Of a stretch of DNA of 64,000 bases, positions 1 to 10,965 are shown piece by piece (the first letter of the stretch is position 1; every line of letters starts with the position of its first letter). Location of the stretch: the NCBI RefSeq assembly GCF_021130785.1, contig NW_025776214.1, positions 62,001-126,000 on the forward strand, read 5' to 3'. Below the pieces are notes generated by a model, which saw nothing but the letters and a program-made list of their open reading frames with translations, was not told where the DNA came from and ran no database searches. The position numbers were made by a program, and so were the translations under genes. Source of the stretch: Homalodisca vitripennis (lineage: Eukaryota > Arthropoda > Insecta > Hemiptera > Cicadellidae).

Positions 1-121
1 CTGACTCAATCTAGACTCCTCCTTATGACCACCGGTCCTCCATCCGCACGCGGCTTATCAGAAAGACCGGTTTCTAATCGTTGATTCGGCGGTCTGATAA
101 ATGTGGTGGGCAGTCACCACA
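1..121 (-). repeat. 3' LTR, partial (window edge)
   Basis: This is the first ~120 bp of the downstream LTR of the minus-strand element, the rest lying outside the window. It matches 10730-10852. Read on the minus strand it starts TGTGGTGACTGCC directly after a polypurine tract, as expected of a 3' LTR. It differs from the other LTR by a 2-nt and two 1-nt indels and no substitutions. Confidence 0.92.
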
Positions 122-138
122 ATCTCCCCCCCTAAAGG
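122..138 (-). other. Polypurine tract of the gypsy element
   Basis: The minus strand reads CCTTTAGGGGGGGAGAT immediately before the LTR start. This is the expected plus-strand priming site of an LTR retrotransposon and it fixes the LTR boundary and element orientation. Confidence 0.85.
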
Positions 139-2261
139 AAAAAAATGGAGAGGAAGTGGGAAGGAAGAAACATATAGTTAATAAAAATTTCAATTTGGAA
201 TATCCAAAAATTTTGGGTGCTCTCCACCAATCGAAGAGCGGGTGACGACAGGAGGACCAATTACGTATTGATAATAATGATGGAACAAAATCCAACTGTT
301 GGTCTACTCTTGTACTAGTCACCCTTCAAGTAATAACCGAATAGGCGATCGCACCTACCGTTTAATATTTTGTATAAATTCTAAAACAACGGAAAATGTC
401 ACACACCCACCCCCCGAACAGGAAAGAGTTCGATACAATCAGAAAGTTGTTATGTGATGTGTAGTGTATGTGAGGGATTAGGATTGAATTCTGGTCATCC
501 TGAAAATAAAATTGCATGTGGATTCCGTGCGGAGAGAGTGGTTTAACGCGCCTGGTTTTTGGCGACCTTATAGGTTGTCTTTGTTCTGCTTGCAGTCGAT
601 GTGCGTATACAGTCCTGTGGGTTTTAGCGATACTTCTAGTGAAGATAGTGTCTTCTTCCAGAGACGAGAGTTTTTTGAGGTAATGTGTTTTGGTGCTTAC
701 ACTGTGGGTACGTCTCTTCTTTAGATGTTGCCGTTCTTGATCCGATTACTTCATTTGCAATTGCAGTGACAACACTGTTTCTTCACATGGTATGTATAGC
801 TTTCAGTTATCCAATGGCCATTGTCAGGGTGGAGAATTTGGTAAGGATTAATTTATGTGGAAAGTGCTCGGAATACACATGCGCGTATTTTACAAATATT
901 CACATATTCTTAAATTAGGAATTAATTGGAATATGATAGGATTTTGACGTGTCGTGTGGCAAAGTATTGTAGTATTTTTAGTAATGAGGTAGTATATTTT
1001 AAATTAGTGTGTGACATTGCCCATGTTCCTGCAAAGCTAAGGTGCGTAATATACGGCGAAAAATTTTGGGGATAGTCGTCCGGCTGGATCATAACTTGCT
1101 TATGCGATATCCAAAAATAGCTCCGTTATATAAAAAAAATAGATCCACTTTACGATTAAAGGTCGGATACACGAAATATATAAATAAGCACACAAATATT
1201 AAAGGTATCCGTAACAAGGAAAACATACATTAAGGTATAATAGTGAAAATGACAAGGAAAGGTATTTTTAAATATTCCCATTTACAATCAACACCTAACT
1301 CATATATTCGCTTGCACAAAATTCACGTAGAATGTAGACGGTGTATATATATCTAGCAATAAATAACATTTAATTATTTAGAAAAACATAGATATTGCAA
1401 CTTAATGTTCGTTTGATCACATTAAATTTGCAAAATTCACACACAACACACATACGAGCAGCATACGAATGCTACGAGTAATAACGATCATTGTATTTCA
1501 TACGATTAATGCATTTATCATGTTTATATTCGTAACTCGTCTGAATAGTTTAAGACAGGATAAACCTATCCGTTCAACATAACTAAATCAAATCCTAAAC
1601 ACAACATATATTACAACATAAATTACACAAAATAGCACAAAAGTATTTTTAGTTTTTTTGTACAATATGACTCCCACAGATTTCCCTACATTTTTGTAAG
1701 ACGTTAGTTGTTAGTAAAAGTAAAGGATAGAATAGAGATGTGTAGATTTTCTTCTTGTCTGATTGTGTATATCTATGGAGAAGAAAAAATTAATTTGACC
1801 ATGTGATCAACATGTTCAAAAGAATCTATGCATTTCCTGGTTGATAAGCAATCCGGTAAAAGGATGCGCACTAAAAATATAATTAAAAAAATGCATCTTT
1901 ACCATAGATTATTTTACCCAAAAGCTACGTAAAATTGCAATATAGAAAGAATTTATGAAAAAAATTACAATATACAAAGAACCCACCAACCGAGGAAACT
2001 CAGACTTCATCTCCATAGTGTGTTCAAAGTGTATATTTAGATACTCCACCAACGATCAACCACAGACCACTGTAGGGAAGCCCTCATAGAAAACTCCCTC
2101 AGACTCAGCAGCCGTGCAAGCAGCCGCTAACAGAGGACCCAAAAGTGTAATAATGTGTAAGAAGAATGTTAGAGTGTGAAAGAAGAGGAAAAGAAACATT
2201 GAACTAATATCACCTAGGGAGAATTGTGTAGGAATATGGTCGCTTACCACGGACTTAATAT
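139..2261 (-). other. 3' non-coding region of the gypsy element
   Basis: About 2.1 kb between the end of integrase and the polypurine tract. The only open frame in element orientation worth naming is 64 codons (2250-2056), with a hydrophobic stretch near its start. It lacks enough length or motifs to be called an envelope protein. The rest is AT-rich and stop-filled on both strands. It may hold an eroded third gene or simply be untranslated. Confidence 0.5.
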
Positions 2262-3363
2262 TTAGGCATGAAAAACTTCTTTAATTGAGATATATGAGCC
2301 CTTTCTTATAAACTTCCCATTTGTAGGATTGACGAGTCTAGCTGTGACAGGTGATGTAAAGCATTCCACCACACAAGGTTTGGACCACAGGGGGAGCAGT
2401 TTACTGTTGATGTTCTCAGCAGCTTTACTAATTGGATTATTTCGAAACATAACCCAGTCACCCTGTGAGATGTGGGTAGTTGTCCTACCAGCGTTGTATA
2501 AGCGTTCCCTAATTGACCTAGCTTTTTTTAAGTTTGAGAGTGCATTGTCCCAACGCTGTTGCATTGTTTGTAGCGGTTCTTGCGCCAGTAATGAATCGAG
2601 ATTCCATGCCAATTCGAGTGGATGCTGTATTTCCCGGCCTAGAAATACGCTAGCTGGAGTTGCTTTAGTGCTTTCATGTGATGCTGAGTTAAAAGCTACC
2701 TGCAGCCAGTGAATGTTCTCATCCCAAGTCTTGTGGTTATGTCCGTGAAAAATTCGTAGTGCCACCTTAAGATTTTTATTAACCCGCTCAGCATGACTAG
2801 GATTCGGGTAGTAAGCAGAAGTGTAAATATGTTGGATACCGTAAGTCATACACATGTCTGCCATATGTCTAGATTTAAACTGGGATACGTTATCTGAAAC
2901 TAAAAATTTTGGGAACCCAAAAAGAGAAAAAACGTTTTTAGACAAAATATCCACTGTAGTTTTGGCTGTAGCATTTCTAGCTGGTAACAGAATAACAAAC
3001 TTGGAGAAACGCATCAACTACCGTCAACAGATATTGGTTGCCTTTGTTTGATCTAGGAAGTTTACCAATGTGATCTATGAATATCTTTTCAAAAGGTCTT
3101 GTAACTACTTCCGATGCAAGTTTACCCACTCTAGAGTTTTGAGCCTGCTTGGAACGTTGACAAATTTGACATGATCTTACTCGGTCTGCTATTATTGTAT
3201 CAAGTTTTTGGGCCCAAAATATTTTAAGAATACGCTTTTGTGTCTTTTTAATGCCCAAGTGAGCTGCAGTTGGGGACTCATGATAATATTTAATAACCAT
3301 ATCGATGAGTTTGTAAGGTAATACCACTCTAGGTGTATGTCTGTCCGATATTTTATACATCAA
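2262..3363 (-). pseudogene. Gypsy integrase (two frames)
   Basis: Integrase inserts the retrotransposon cDNA into the genome. The upstream frame (3363-2977) holds the N-terminal zinc-binding domain, H28-H35-C65-C68 (HX6HX29CX2C), and the first catalytic aspartate (D97 in FIDHIG). The frame then shifts, and 3017-2262 continues with the second aspartate (D42 in LVSDN) and the glutamate (E77 in PSHAER). The D-to-E gap is 34 residues, one less than the usual 35, as in the second element at 63 kb. A C-terminal region follows with a weak GPY/F-like segment (SPVTARL). All catalytic residues are visible; only the frame change breaks it. A genuine mutation or a consensus error could both explain the break. 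Confidence 0.88.
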
Positions 3364-3417
3364 ACACTCCCTGACTAAGTTGATAGTTAGTGGGCCTATT
3401 ACTCGACTTTATAATCT

Positions 3418-3979
3418 TTAAGAGATAAGGGTCTTCACGTTGATGAGTACCAATATCTTTAAACATTTCTGGGAATCCTGCCAAATCCTGGGAAAGAGTG
3501 CCACTTGTGGTAAGGTGGATGGCTTTTCCGATGAATTATTTGCGTGCACTTCAGTTGGTTCACGATTTTCGAACAGGCGCGATAAACAATCAGCAACTAC
3601 ATTATCCGATCCTTTGATATGTTGTACTTGAAATTTAAACGAATTTATAAATGTAATCCAGCGAGAAATTTTTCCAACTTGACGTGGGTGGTTTAAAAGC
3701 CAGGATAATGCCGAGCAATCCGTCTGCAAAAGGAATTCCCTATGTTCAAGATACTGTTGGAATTTGGAAAAAGGCAAAGACAACAGCCAGGCATTCAAGT
3801 TGAAGAGTGTCATAATTTTGCTCATGCTTGTTTAGTGGTCGCGAAGCAAATGCCACTGGCATCAAGTTGCCATTATATTCTTGGCTGAGTGAAGCACCTA
3901 AGGCGGAGGTTGATGCATCGGTTTGTAAAACAAAAGATCGATTAAAATCCGGCATTTTCAAAACTGCATTTGATGTCAA
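3418..3979 (-). pseudogene. Gypsy RNase H (two frames)
   Basis: RNase H removes the RNA strand after reverse transcription. Two overlapping frames cover it. In 3979-3746 the first acidic residues are seen in VLQTDAST and LQLECLAV. In 3825-3418 the third appears in LLQTDCSAL and the last in NVVADCLSRL. All four acidic positions of a Ty3/gypsy RNase H are thus present, but a frame change near 3760-3800 separates the halves. The segment downstream of ADCLSRL links to integrase and also changes frame between 3418 and 3363. It follows directly on the reverse transcriptase frame, as expected. Confidence 0.85.
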
Positions 3980-5154
3980 GGCTGTTTTTTAAAGTTTCGA
4001 ATGCGGATTGTTTGTTCAAGCCCCCATGTAAATTTTACGCCTTTCTTCTTTAGACTATTAAGTGGTTGCGCTATTTTTGCAAATGATTTAATGAATTTAG
4101 AATAAAAGGCTGTCATACCCAAGAATCTATTTAGCTGTTTCAAGTTTTTAGGAGCGGGGAACTCAACTATTGGCTTGCACCTATCCATGTGAATCGTCAC
4201 GGTATGATTGGCAAATGTGTGACCTAAAAATTGGATGTGATTTGCTGCACAGGTCATTTTATCTGGATTGATGGTTAATCCTGCCTGCTTTAGCCGATTT
4301 ATGACTTCTCGGAGATGGCACAAGTGCTGATCAAAAGTACCGTTTGTGTATATGCACAAATCATCGAAAAAATTGAACACATATTTGTATTTTATATCTC
4401 CAAAAATTTGATCAATTAAACGTGTTAGGACTTGAGAGCCGGTTGCAAGACCGAAAGGCAGAAAATTGTACTCAAATTGCCCGAAAGGTAGAACAAAAGC
4501 TGTATATTTCTTTGAGTTCTCTTGTAAAGGGACCTGTAAATATGCCTGATTTAAATCCACCAAACTAAAGAAAGTAGCTTGCCCTAAGTGCTGGAAAGCA
4601 GATTCTATAGTTGGCATGGGAGTTGCCTCAAGATCTATTAATGAGTTAAGCTGTCTATAGTTAATTACCATGCGCGTTTTTCCGCCTTTCTTTGGTACTA
4701 AAAATGCTGGCGACGCATAGGGAGACATTGATGGTCTAATCACTCCGTTGGCCAATAAATGATCCACATGTTCCTTGATTGCCTCCATTTTTGGTGGAGC
4801 AAACTGATAGGGCCTATTTCTAACGATTGTATCAGAATTTAATTTGATTTGATATTCGACCAAATTTGTACGGCCTAATTTAGTAGTAATTGTTTCTGGA
4901 AATTCATTTACTAGTCTTAACAGTTGGTCCGCTTGATCAGATGAGAGGTTTTCCCCTAACTTAATTGGACATATTGTTGTACTTGGTAATTCAGCTGATT
5001 GAGCGAGATACATGACCGAAGGAGTGCCATATGGAAAAGTTAATGTTTTATTTGCCATATTAATGATCACCCTAGTTTTAGTTAGAAAGTCACAGCCCAG
5101 AATAATTGGCATTGGTAATTCTGAGGCGACAAGAAAAGGAAAATCCCAAGACAA
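3976..5154 (-). pseudogene. Gypsy protease C-terminus and reverse transcriptase
   Basis: A 392-codon uninterrupted frame. It opens with the end of the aspartic protease (IILGCDFL, residues ~17-24, the usual ILG motif) and then holds reverse transcriptase. Recognisable blocks are YASPAFLVPKK (146-156), RMVINYRQLN (161-170), the first catalytic aspartate D200 in SLVDLNQAYLQ, LPFGQFEYNFLPFGLA (222-237), and the catalytic pair D264-D265 in NFFDD. The last motif has Phe where YxDD enzymes have Tyr. The thumb region includes FLGHTF and LNRFLGMTAFYSKFI. The frame is intact throughout the polymerase core, but a shift separates it from the protease frame upstream and it runs out before RNase H is complete. 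Confidence 0.9.
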
Positions 5155-5195
5155 GTTTGAAATTTTGAAGTGTAATATAACCTTTAAATTAAATA

Positions 5196-5486
5196 TTATA
5201 TTTTGTCCGAGGCTGAAATGGCTGACTCATGTATGGTTGAAACAGATTTTATCACCCTTGGTATATTCTTTAAATTCTGAAAACAGGCATTCGATATAAT
5301 GGAGAATGAAGAACCCGAATCTACCAAAGAATTAATGATTAACTTGCGAAAAGTCAAAGGAACTGTACAAAACTGAACTCCCGGGAAAGAAGGAGCTTGA
5401 GCCGACTTGGTGAAAGGTGTCTTCACTGCTGGCTTGATTTTATCAAAACGGGCGGTTAAAGTTAGAAGAGGGGATTCTCCGCCCAT
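5196..5486 (-). pseudogene. Gypsy aspartic protease (N-terminal part)
   Basis: Retroviral-type aspartic protease that would mature Gag and Pol. The active-site motif LVDSGSSFSIIS is clear at about residues 55-66 of the 96-codon frame. The flap and ILG region lie in the next frame (5154 down), so a one-base frame change near 5210 splits the domain. The start codon overlaps the gag stop as TAATG (5488-5484), which suggests that translation may pass from gag to pol by stop-and-restart rather than by ribosomal frameshifting. The overlap is seen; the mechanism is inferred. Confidence 0.8.
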
Positions 5487-6684
5487 TAGAACCCTCTTTT
5501 GTAGTTTAAAAACCCACGTTGAGATTGATTCCTGGAGAATTGATTATATAGTTGATTCCTATTGTTTGTATTTAAATATTGAAAAGGAGGTCTATGTTGA
5601 TTAAATTGTCCCGATTGACTGCGGCGGTTATGAAAACTATTTTGCTGATCTTGTATGGGATATCGATTATAAGTTACATTGCCTCTCCCTATTTGTCTAT
5701 AAGATTGGTTTAGTTGACGTCCACCATGGACCTGTGGTCCAGTTTGTTGATAATACTCTGGTGAATTTAAATCTTGTGTGAACCGGTTTTCCGTATTTTG
5801 AATTACTTGTAATCGGGGGGCTAAGCTCAACAATTCAGAAATGGTGGCTGGAGCCGGAAAACCCGCTAATCGAGCTCTGGTTTGAGGGTTAATTCCTGTA
5901 ATGACAATTTCAAGCATCTCCTGGGGTGAAATAGCCGGTATAAGCAATTCTGCTAACGGTCTGATATCATTGATAAAACTAACCAGTGTTTCATTTGGTT
6001 TCTGGGTTCTATATATAAGTTCGACCGTGGACTGTTGACGAGCTCTAGTAGGCAGAAAAGTATCGAGTACGGTGGTAATTAGACTTTCCGGATTCTGTTT
6101 TGATGAAATAGCTTGTAGCCAGATATTTCTTAATTGACCTGTAGTTTTAGGTAAAATTGCTAATATGACGCTGTCTGGATTAGCTAAATTTAGCATCAAA
6201 ATTTCCCTAAATTTTATAACAAAATCGAGTAGTTTTCTAATAACTATTCCATCAAGCGATGGTAAAGCTGTAATTAAATCAGTTAACACAGAGGGCAACG
6301 TGATGTCGAGGGTGACGGTGAAGTCCCCTGCATCTGCGACAAGGCTGACGCAATTTGGTTTCCCACAGCGGTTGCCGTTGTATGGACTATTTGCATCCAA
6401 TCGGTTACGGGACTCTGAATGTCTGTGGTTGTATGGCTAGTAGACGACTCTGTTGGATTAAGAACAGTTGCTTGACAGTTGGCTCCACTGATACGCTCTT
6501 TTAGTAGAACACGATTGTTCTCTAATTTAGGTGCTGGAGTTATTCCCCAACATAAGCACTGTTCTTTGGCCTGAGATGCATTTAATAGATTTACCCAAGC
6601 CAGTCCTTTAGGGCGTTTTTCCCATTCATACGGTGGATCAGTGACACTAACGTCTTCTTTGAGGATATCTTCGCACTCTAACAA
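5486..6684 (-). pseudogene. Gypsy Gag (two frames)
   Basis: Structural protein forming the retrotransposon particle. A first frame (6684-6283, 133 codons) gives an N-terminal region starting MLECEDILKE. The second (6400-5486, 304 codons) gives the capsid-like region, helical and rich in Leu/Ile, followed by a Gln/Asn/Arg-rich tail. No CCHC zinc knuckle is seen; the basic tail could bind RNA instead. The two frames overlap over ~120 bp and the protein must change frame around 6290-6340, next to a short C run. Assignment rests on position upstream of protease, size and composition, since Gag sequences are poorly conserved. Confidence 0.75.
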
Positions 6685-7148
6685 TCTTATTTATGCTTGA
6701 CTCAATATAAATAAATTATATCAATTACTAAATTATATCAATACTAATATCACAATACTATTTATTATGTAAATATGGAGGGGTATTCAGTACCATTGTA
6801 ACCATAAGGGGGTTTACCAATTAATTAATATTGTTGTATGTTTCACTTTTACTATATATTTGTTATTAATTAATTACTGCAATAATTGAGTGCTTCATTT
6901 GATAGTTCAATTTTATTATATTGGCCAATTATTTTAAGCGTAATATTCAATTGGATAGATAAAAAATTATTATATTTAGTAATATTATTACTTAAGGCTT
7001 ATATATGCATCATATTTTATCTTATGGATACCCTTTTATTACTTACTGGCATTAAAGTATTTTTTTTACAGAAAACATAACAACAGTCTGTATATTAAAC
7101 CTATGAAACATTTAATTCAGTTTTAAAATAACAAGTCTATATTCTATT
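6685..7148 (-). other. Spacer between SGNH ORF and gag
   Basis: Very AT-rich stretch of about 460 bp. It has no convincing frame on the element strand. The 64-codon opposite-strand frame (6886-7080) looks like chance. It could hold a splice acceptor or restart signal for gag, but none can be named with confidence. Confidence 0.4.
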
Positions 7149-7736
7149 TTAGCTGGTTTTAATAACTGGTTTCAAGAGTTTTTTTTTAAATATATCTTTC
7201 AATAACATTGTTAAAAGTAGAAACCCTTCATTGTTAAAATGTACGCTGTCTAGTCTGTCCGAATGTGGGTAAAATTTATGGAATAACTTTCGATTATAAA
7301 TGACCGTGGGAGTAGGAACAATAGTGTTGTCTACCGACTTCAATGAAGATAAAAACTGGTTGAAGGCATTTAATTTATTAACTGTGTGATTGCACCGTTG
7401 AATACGAGGATAAACCGGAAGCTGAGAGATTAGAATGTGTAAATTTGGACATAGACGTCGAATGCATTTCAATAGAGCTACAAATTGTTGCTTTAAAATG
7501 TCAACAGGCGTGGCGTTCAGAATATCATTTGTGCCGATCAGCAGGAATAGAGGGTAATCAGAATTTAAAAAAGGTCGCTGTGATTTGATTTTATCTTTTA
7601 AATCACATACTTTAAGTCCTGAAAAACTAAAATTTGTCTCAACCTTTAATTGTGAACTTTTGAACTTACTTAAATAGAAAAAATAACGTCGGGCTAGTGA
7701 GTCACCCATTAATTGAATTACGTGAGAATTATTCAT
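7149..7736 (-). CDS. SGNH/GDSL-type hydrolase encoded in the retrotransposon leader
   Basis: An uninterrupted 195-codon frame in the same orientation as gag and pol. The SGNH signature blocks appear in order: block I GDS with nucleophile S13 (LMGDSLARR), block II glycine G40 (FSGLKVCDL), block III asparagine N70 (LLIGTNDIL), and block V D163-x-V-H166 (DSVHFNNEG). All catalytic positions are kept. The family hydrolyses esters, thioesters or acetyl groups; the substrate here is unknown. The length is near the ~200 residues of a minimal single-domain SGNH enzyme, and no signal peptide or membrane segment is seen. It starts at an ATG and ends 465 bp upstream of gag. It is intact while gag and pol carry frame changes. 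The ORF1 protein of some CR1-type LINEs has an esterase of this fold, so an SGNH domain in a retroelement has precedent. Capture of a host gene is also possible. Confidence 0.82.
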   Translation of the reverse strand: MNNSHVIQLMGDSLARRYFFYLSKFKSSQLKVETNFSFSGLKVCDLKDKIKSQRPFLNSDYPLFLLIGTNDILNATPVDILKQQFVALLKCIRRLCPNLHILISQLPVYPRIQRCNHTVNKLNAFNQFLSSLKSVDNTIVPTPTVIYNRKLFHKFYPHSDRLDSVHFNNEGFLLLTMLLKDIFKKKLLKPVIKTS

Positions 7737-10255
7737 TTAATTTATGTAAGAGCGAGGCGTAGGGCTTTCTAAAAATAGGAGGCAAGAAATATATTAAATT
7801 ACATGAGTTATACCGAGTCTAAAATATATTAATTTTAGTTAAAGACAAATCTCTATAACGGGTGCGAATAAGCCATTGTTTAAATCAAACCATTCATTAC
7901 CAACAGTATGCATATATATAAGAGATATTTCAAACACGCAAATAAACAGGAAAATCTATAATGTTTAATTTTTAATTTTCATTAACTGTTGTATCATAAC
8001 TTTACTCGACTTATCGTATAAGTTAATTACTTTTTTTTAACCCAGTGAAAAAAATATCCTAAGTTTCAATATCTACAGATTACAATAAATAAGAACAATA
8101 ATTATTTAAGTATGTACTAATTAACATGTTACAATTTAAATTCAATAATTCAATTGATTTCAATACTTTAAATAACTCTCAAACATAACTTCCACTTTCT
8201 CAAGTGTTTCCTGTCCGAGATTTTCTCACGATAATATTGAAAGACCAAAGTTTGAAATGAGTGTACTAAATAAATTAAGTAAAACTCAAAGCATGTTGTA
8301 AAATCCCAGCAGAAGGCAAACAATAGGGCCTACTTCCCGGTACTGATAATAAAGCGATAAGATTATATTTATTTCCAGCAACTATACTACCGCACCATCA
8401 GTTAACTTACCTTTTTAAATCTTGGTTAAGAGGATATAACTAATGTAAGCTTTATTGCTATTATAGAGAGAAGTAATATATAACTTGTACTTACTAATAT
8501 TTGTAGCATGTTGTAGCTCTGAAAATAACATACTGAATTGCAGACATTTTATGAAACATAGGGATAACGGACAAAAATATATGGTATTCACCAGTATAAT
8601 ATAACTTTACCCAACTTTAACTGACTACACCCCATCCTGGAACCAAAATATAATATGAACTGATTTTGCTAGTGGTTTTAAAATTATATCGAATGAATAA
8701 AAGTTATAATTTTGATCAATATTAATCTAAAATAAAGTTTTATTGGCCTAATAGATACGATTAAATATACTTCAATGAGAGCTATAATTTTGAATGTTTT
8801 CAATCAACAGAATAGTATGAAAATACAATATTGTGGCTTGATATTGCCGTTAAAACATACCTCCCAATTTATATGTGAAATTACTCCTGTAAATGGTATT
8901 AACTGTTATAATCATTAAAGATCGATTTTGTAAACACGGAAACTCTAAAATAATCTAGTATGGTTTGAATTAAAGAGACCTTATTGACTGCTAATGTAAT
9001 AAACGTATCATCAATGTATAAATTAATAAATAGTAATAAATGTATCACTAATTAATTAGTAAAACTAGAAAACCAGCCATCTAGTATCCAATATCTATTA
9101 TAATAAGATGATGATTACTGTTGTAATAAGATTAAATTATATAAAATTTAGTGTTTTCCAAAGCTTGCTTGAATAAAACACACCGTGTAGTGGATATGGG
9201 AAAAGAAATAAATTTGTGAAAGTGAGCATTTACTGGTTTAAAGGTATCCTGACATTTACTTATTTTTTTTACATTTTATGTAATTTTATGCATTTTTTTG
9301 GTATTTTTATAGGTTTATTTTGGATACTTGAAATAAGTTTAGCTCAATCCAGTTGTATTCGTTTATATAGATCTATGCAAACTTTCACAACAATCGCAAC
9401 TCTGTATTCTTATAGACTAGCAGTACTGTCTGTATATGTACTTATCCAAGCATAGCTGTTGGAATTGAAATTTTGATTTAATTTGAAAATATGCCATTTG
9501 AACAATTGTTTTACATTAATTACATATGTGACTATTAGAAGTATTACCAAATATAAACGAATTTAAGTGTTGATATTCAATATTTCATATGTTTGCAAAA
9601 TAAAAGTTTATTAGTACCAATGTAAACAAAATAAATTTTGAAATGTAATTACTTTTGTTATGATGCCAATTCCCCATTTTTATTAGTTATATACTCGTAT
9701 ATATGTCTATTAAAATATGGCCGAAAACTTTCCAAAATAAATCATTCATAATTAATATGTTTTGTAATGCAAAATGAAAGGTTTTTTAATATTAATTTCA
9801 ACAAAATAATTTTGAAATGTAAGCCAATTCTCCATTGTCGGCGTGGTGTCGGCAGCGTTGGAAACTAATTATATCGATTATTGTATTATAATCAACAGTA
9901 ATGAAATACATAAAGATCGTAAGTATGGCTAAATAATTTAATTGCTGGCAGGAGATAATTGTTAAACACTAACAACACGGCAATTTAAAAGGCAAACTAA
10001 TTAATGCTTCGTGATAATAATAATCTGTTGATAATAAAATATTCTTTAAAATAAATAGATTGATATTACCTTGTTTAGTAATAAGTGTAGAACATATTCA
10101 ATTTAGAAAAGTTATATAATGTCGAATGATTCGTTTTAGGTTCTATTAAAAAAAAATGTATTTAAGATTTGGAAATGAAGTATTAAGAATTTAGTTAACC
10201 AAGGATTTTGAAAACAGATGTAAAATAATTTGATTCAATAAAATTTATAGTTTTC
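7737..10255 (-). other. Long 5' leader of the gypsy element
   Basis: About 2.5 kb of AT-rich DNA between the primer site and the SGNH frame, with no credible coding region on either strand. The 79-codon plus-strand frame at 9216-9455 is low-complexity and hydrophobic and looks like chance. A degenerate direct repeat is visible: the stretch around 9625-9680 resembles that around 9795-9840 (shared AATTTTGAAATGTAA and CCAATTC). It may contain splice signals or packaging RNA structure. Confidence 0.45.
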
Positions 10256-10267
10256 GCTCTGCTACCA
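10256..10267 (-). other. Primer binding site, initiator tRNA-Met type
   Basis: The minus strand reads TGGTAGCAGAGC two bases inside the LTR. This is complementary to the 3' end of animal initiator tRNA-Met (GCTCTGCTACCA with CCA), a 12-base match. It primes minus-strand cDNA synthesis and fixes the inner LTR boundary. Confidence 0.82.
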
Positions 10268-10269
10268 AT

Positions 10270-10852
10270 TGTGACGATTGGGATGGATTTCTTGGAAGCA
10301 ACGTGTCACCGTGCAGGACTAGGCTTGTACCCGCCTGCACGATGAAGACCGTGGAGCGACCATAATCCTAATTACACTATATTCTCCTACCATCTTTGAT
10401 AAGAATTTTAAGTTGTAATTTAAGGACCAAACACTAAAAGTAAATCGTAAAACAATTTAATAACGCCAAGGATAATTTTACACTTACCGACACCAATTTA
10501 CACATACCGACATGCCGACCTCCCATCACGACCAAACCCGTCCCAACATACTAACAATTTATAATTTACAATGACCCCCCTATAATTTTCCGGCACCTAA
10601 CCCCCCCCTGATTATTAAATCAATCCATAGTGTGACACACAATTCTTAAAAATAAATAATAAAAATAAGACTTGCGACAGGTAATATTTCCGTCACCGCC
10701 ACTCGCCGATCAGACGTCCTCACTGCTCCCTGACTCAATCTAGACTCCTCCTTATCAGACCACCGGTCCTCCATCCGCACGCGGCTTATCAGAAAGACCG
10801 GTTCTAATCGTTGATTCGGGCGGTCTGATAAATGTGGTGGGCAGTCACCACA
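10270..10852 (-). repeat. 5' LTR of the gypsy element (~583 bp)
   Basis: On the minus strand it starts TGTGGTGACTGCC and ends ATCGTCACA, so it has the TG...CA ends and short imperfect inverted repeats expected of an LTR. The outer end is confirmed by the match to 1-121 and the inner end by the primer site. It is more GC-rich than its surroundings. The target duplication cannot be checked because the other outer end lies outside the window. Confidence 0.88.
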
Positions 10853-10965
10853 CCAGTATAAACCCCCACTTGGTACTTAAAACACCGGTTTTGTAACTCA
10901 CATTTATTGGGTAGCCTAAATAAGGTCCAATACTGACCATCATACATTTCAGTCGAGTTACTAGG

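Larger units (their letters stand above)
1..10852 (-). mobile_element. Ty3/gypsy LTR retrotransposon with SGNH hydrolase ORF
   Basis: The element reads right to left: LTR (10852-10270), initiator-Met primer site, long leader with an SGNH-hydrolase frame, gag, protease, reverse transcriptase, RNase H, integrase, 3' non-coding region, polypurine tract and the start of the second LTR, which is cut by the window edge. The pol order (PR-RT-RH-IN) and the integrase features are those of Ty3/gypsy. Positions 1-121 match 10730-10852 with no substitution and three small indels, so insertion is recent. Gag and pol are interrupted by several single-step frame changes. No envelope-like gene is recognisable. 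At more than 10.8 kb it is long for an element of this group, because of the 3.5-kb leader and the 2.1-kb 3' region. Confidence 0.93.

Noticed and set aside
2056..2250. Short minus-strand frame after integrase as an envelope gene
   Set aside because: Only 64 codons with one hydrophobic stretch; no cleavage site, fusion peptide or C-terminal anchor.
2329..2712. 127-codon plus-strand frame
   Set aside because: Antisense shadow of the integrase coding sequence.
9216..9455. 79-codon plus-strand hydrophobic frame in the gypsy leader
   Set aside because: Low-complexity, opposite to the element, no family resemblance.
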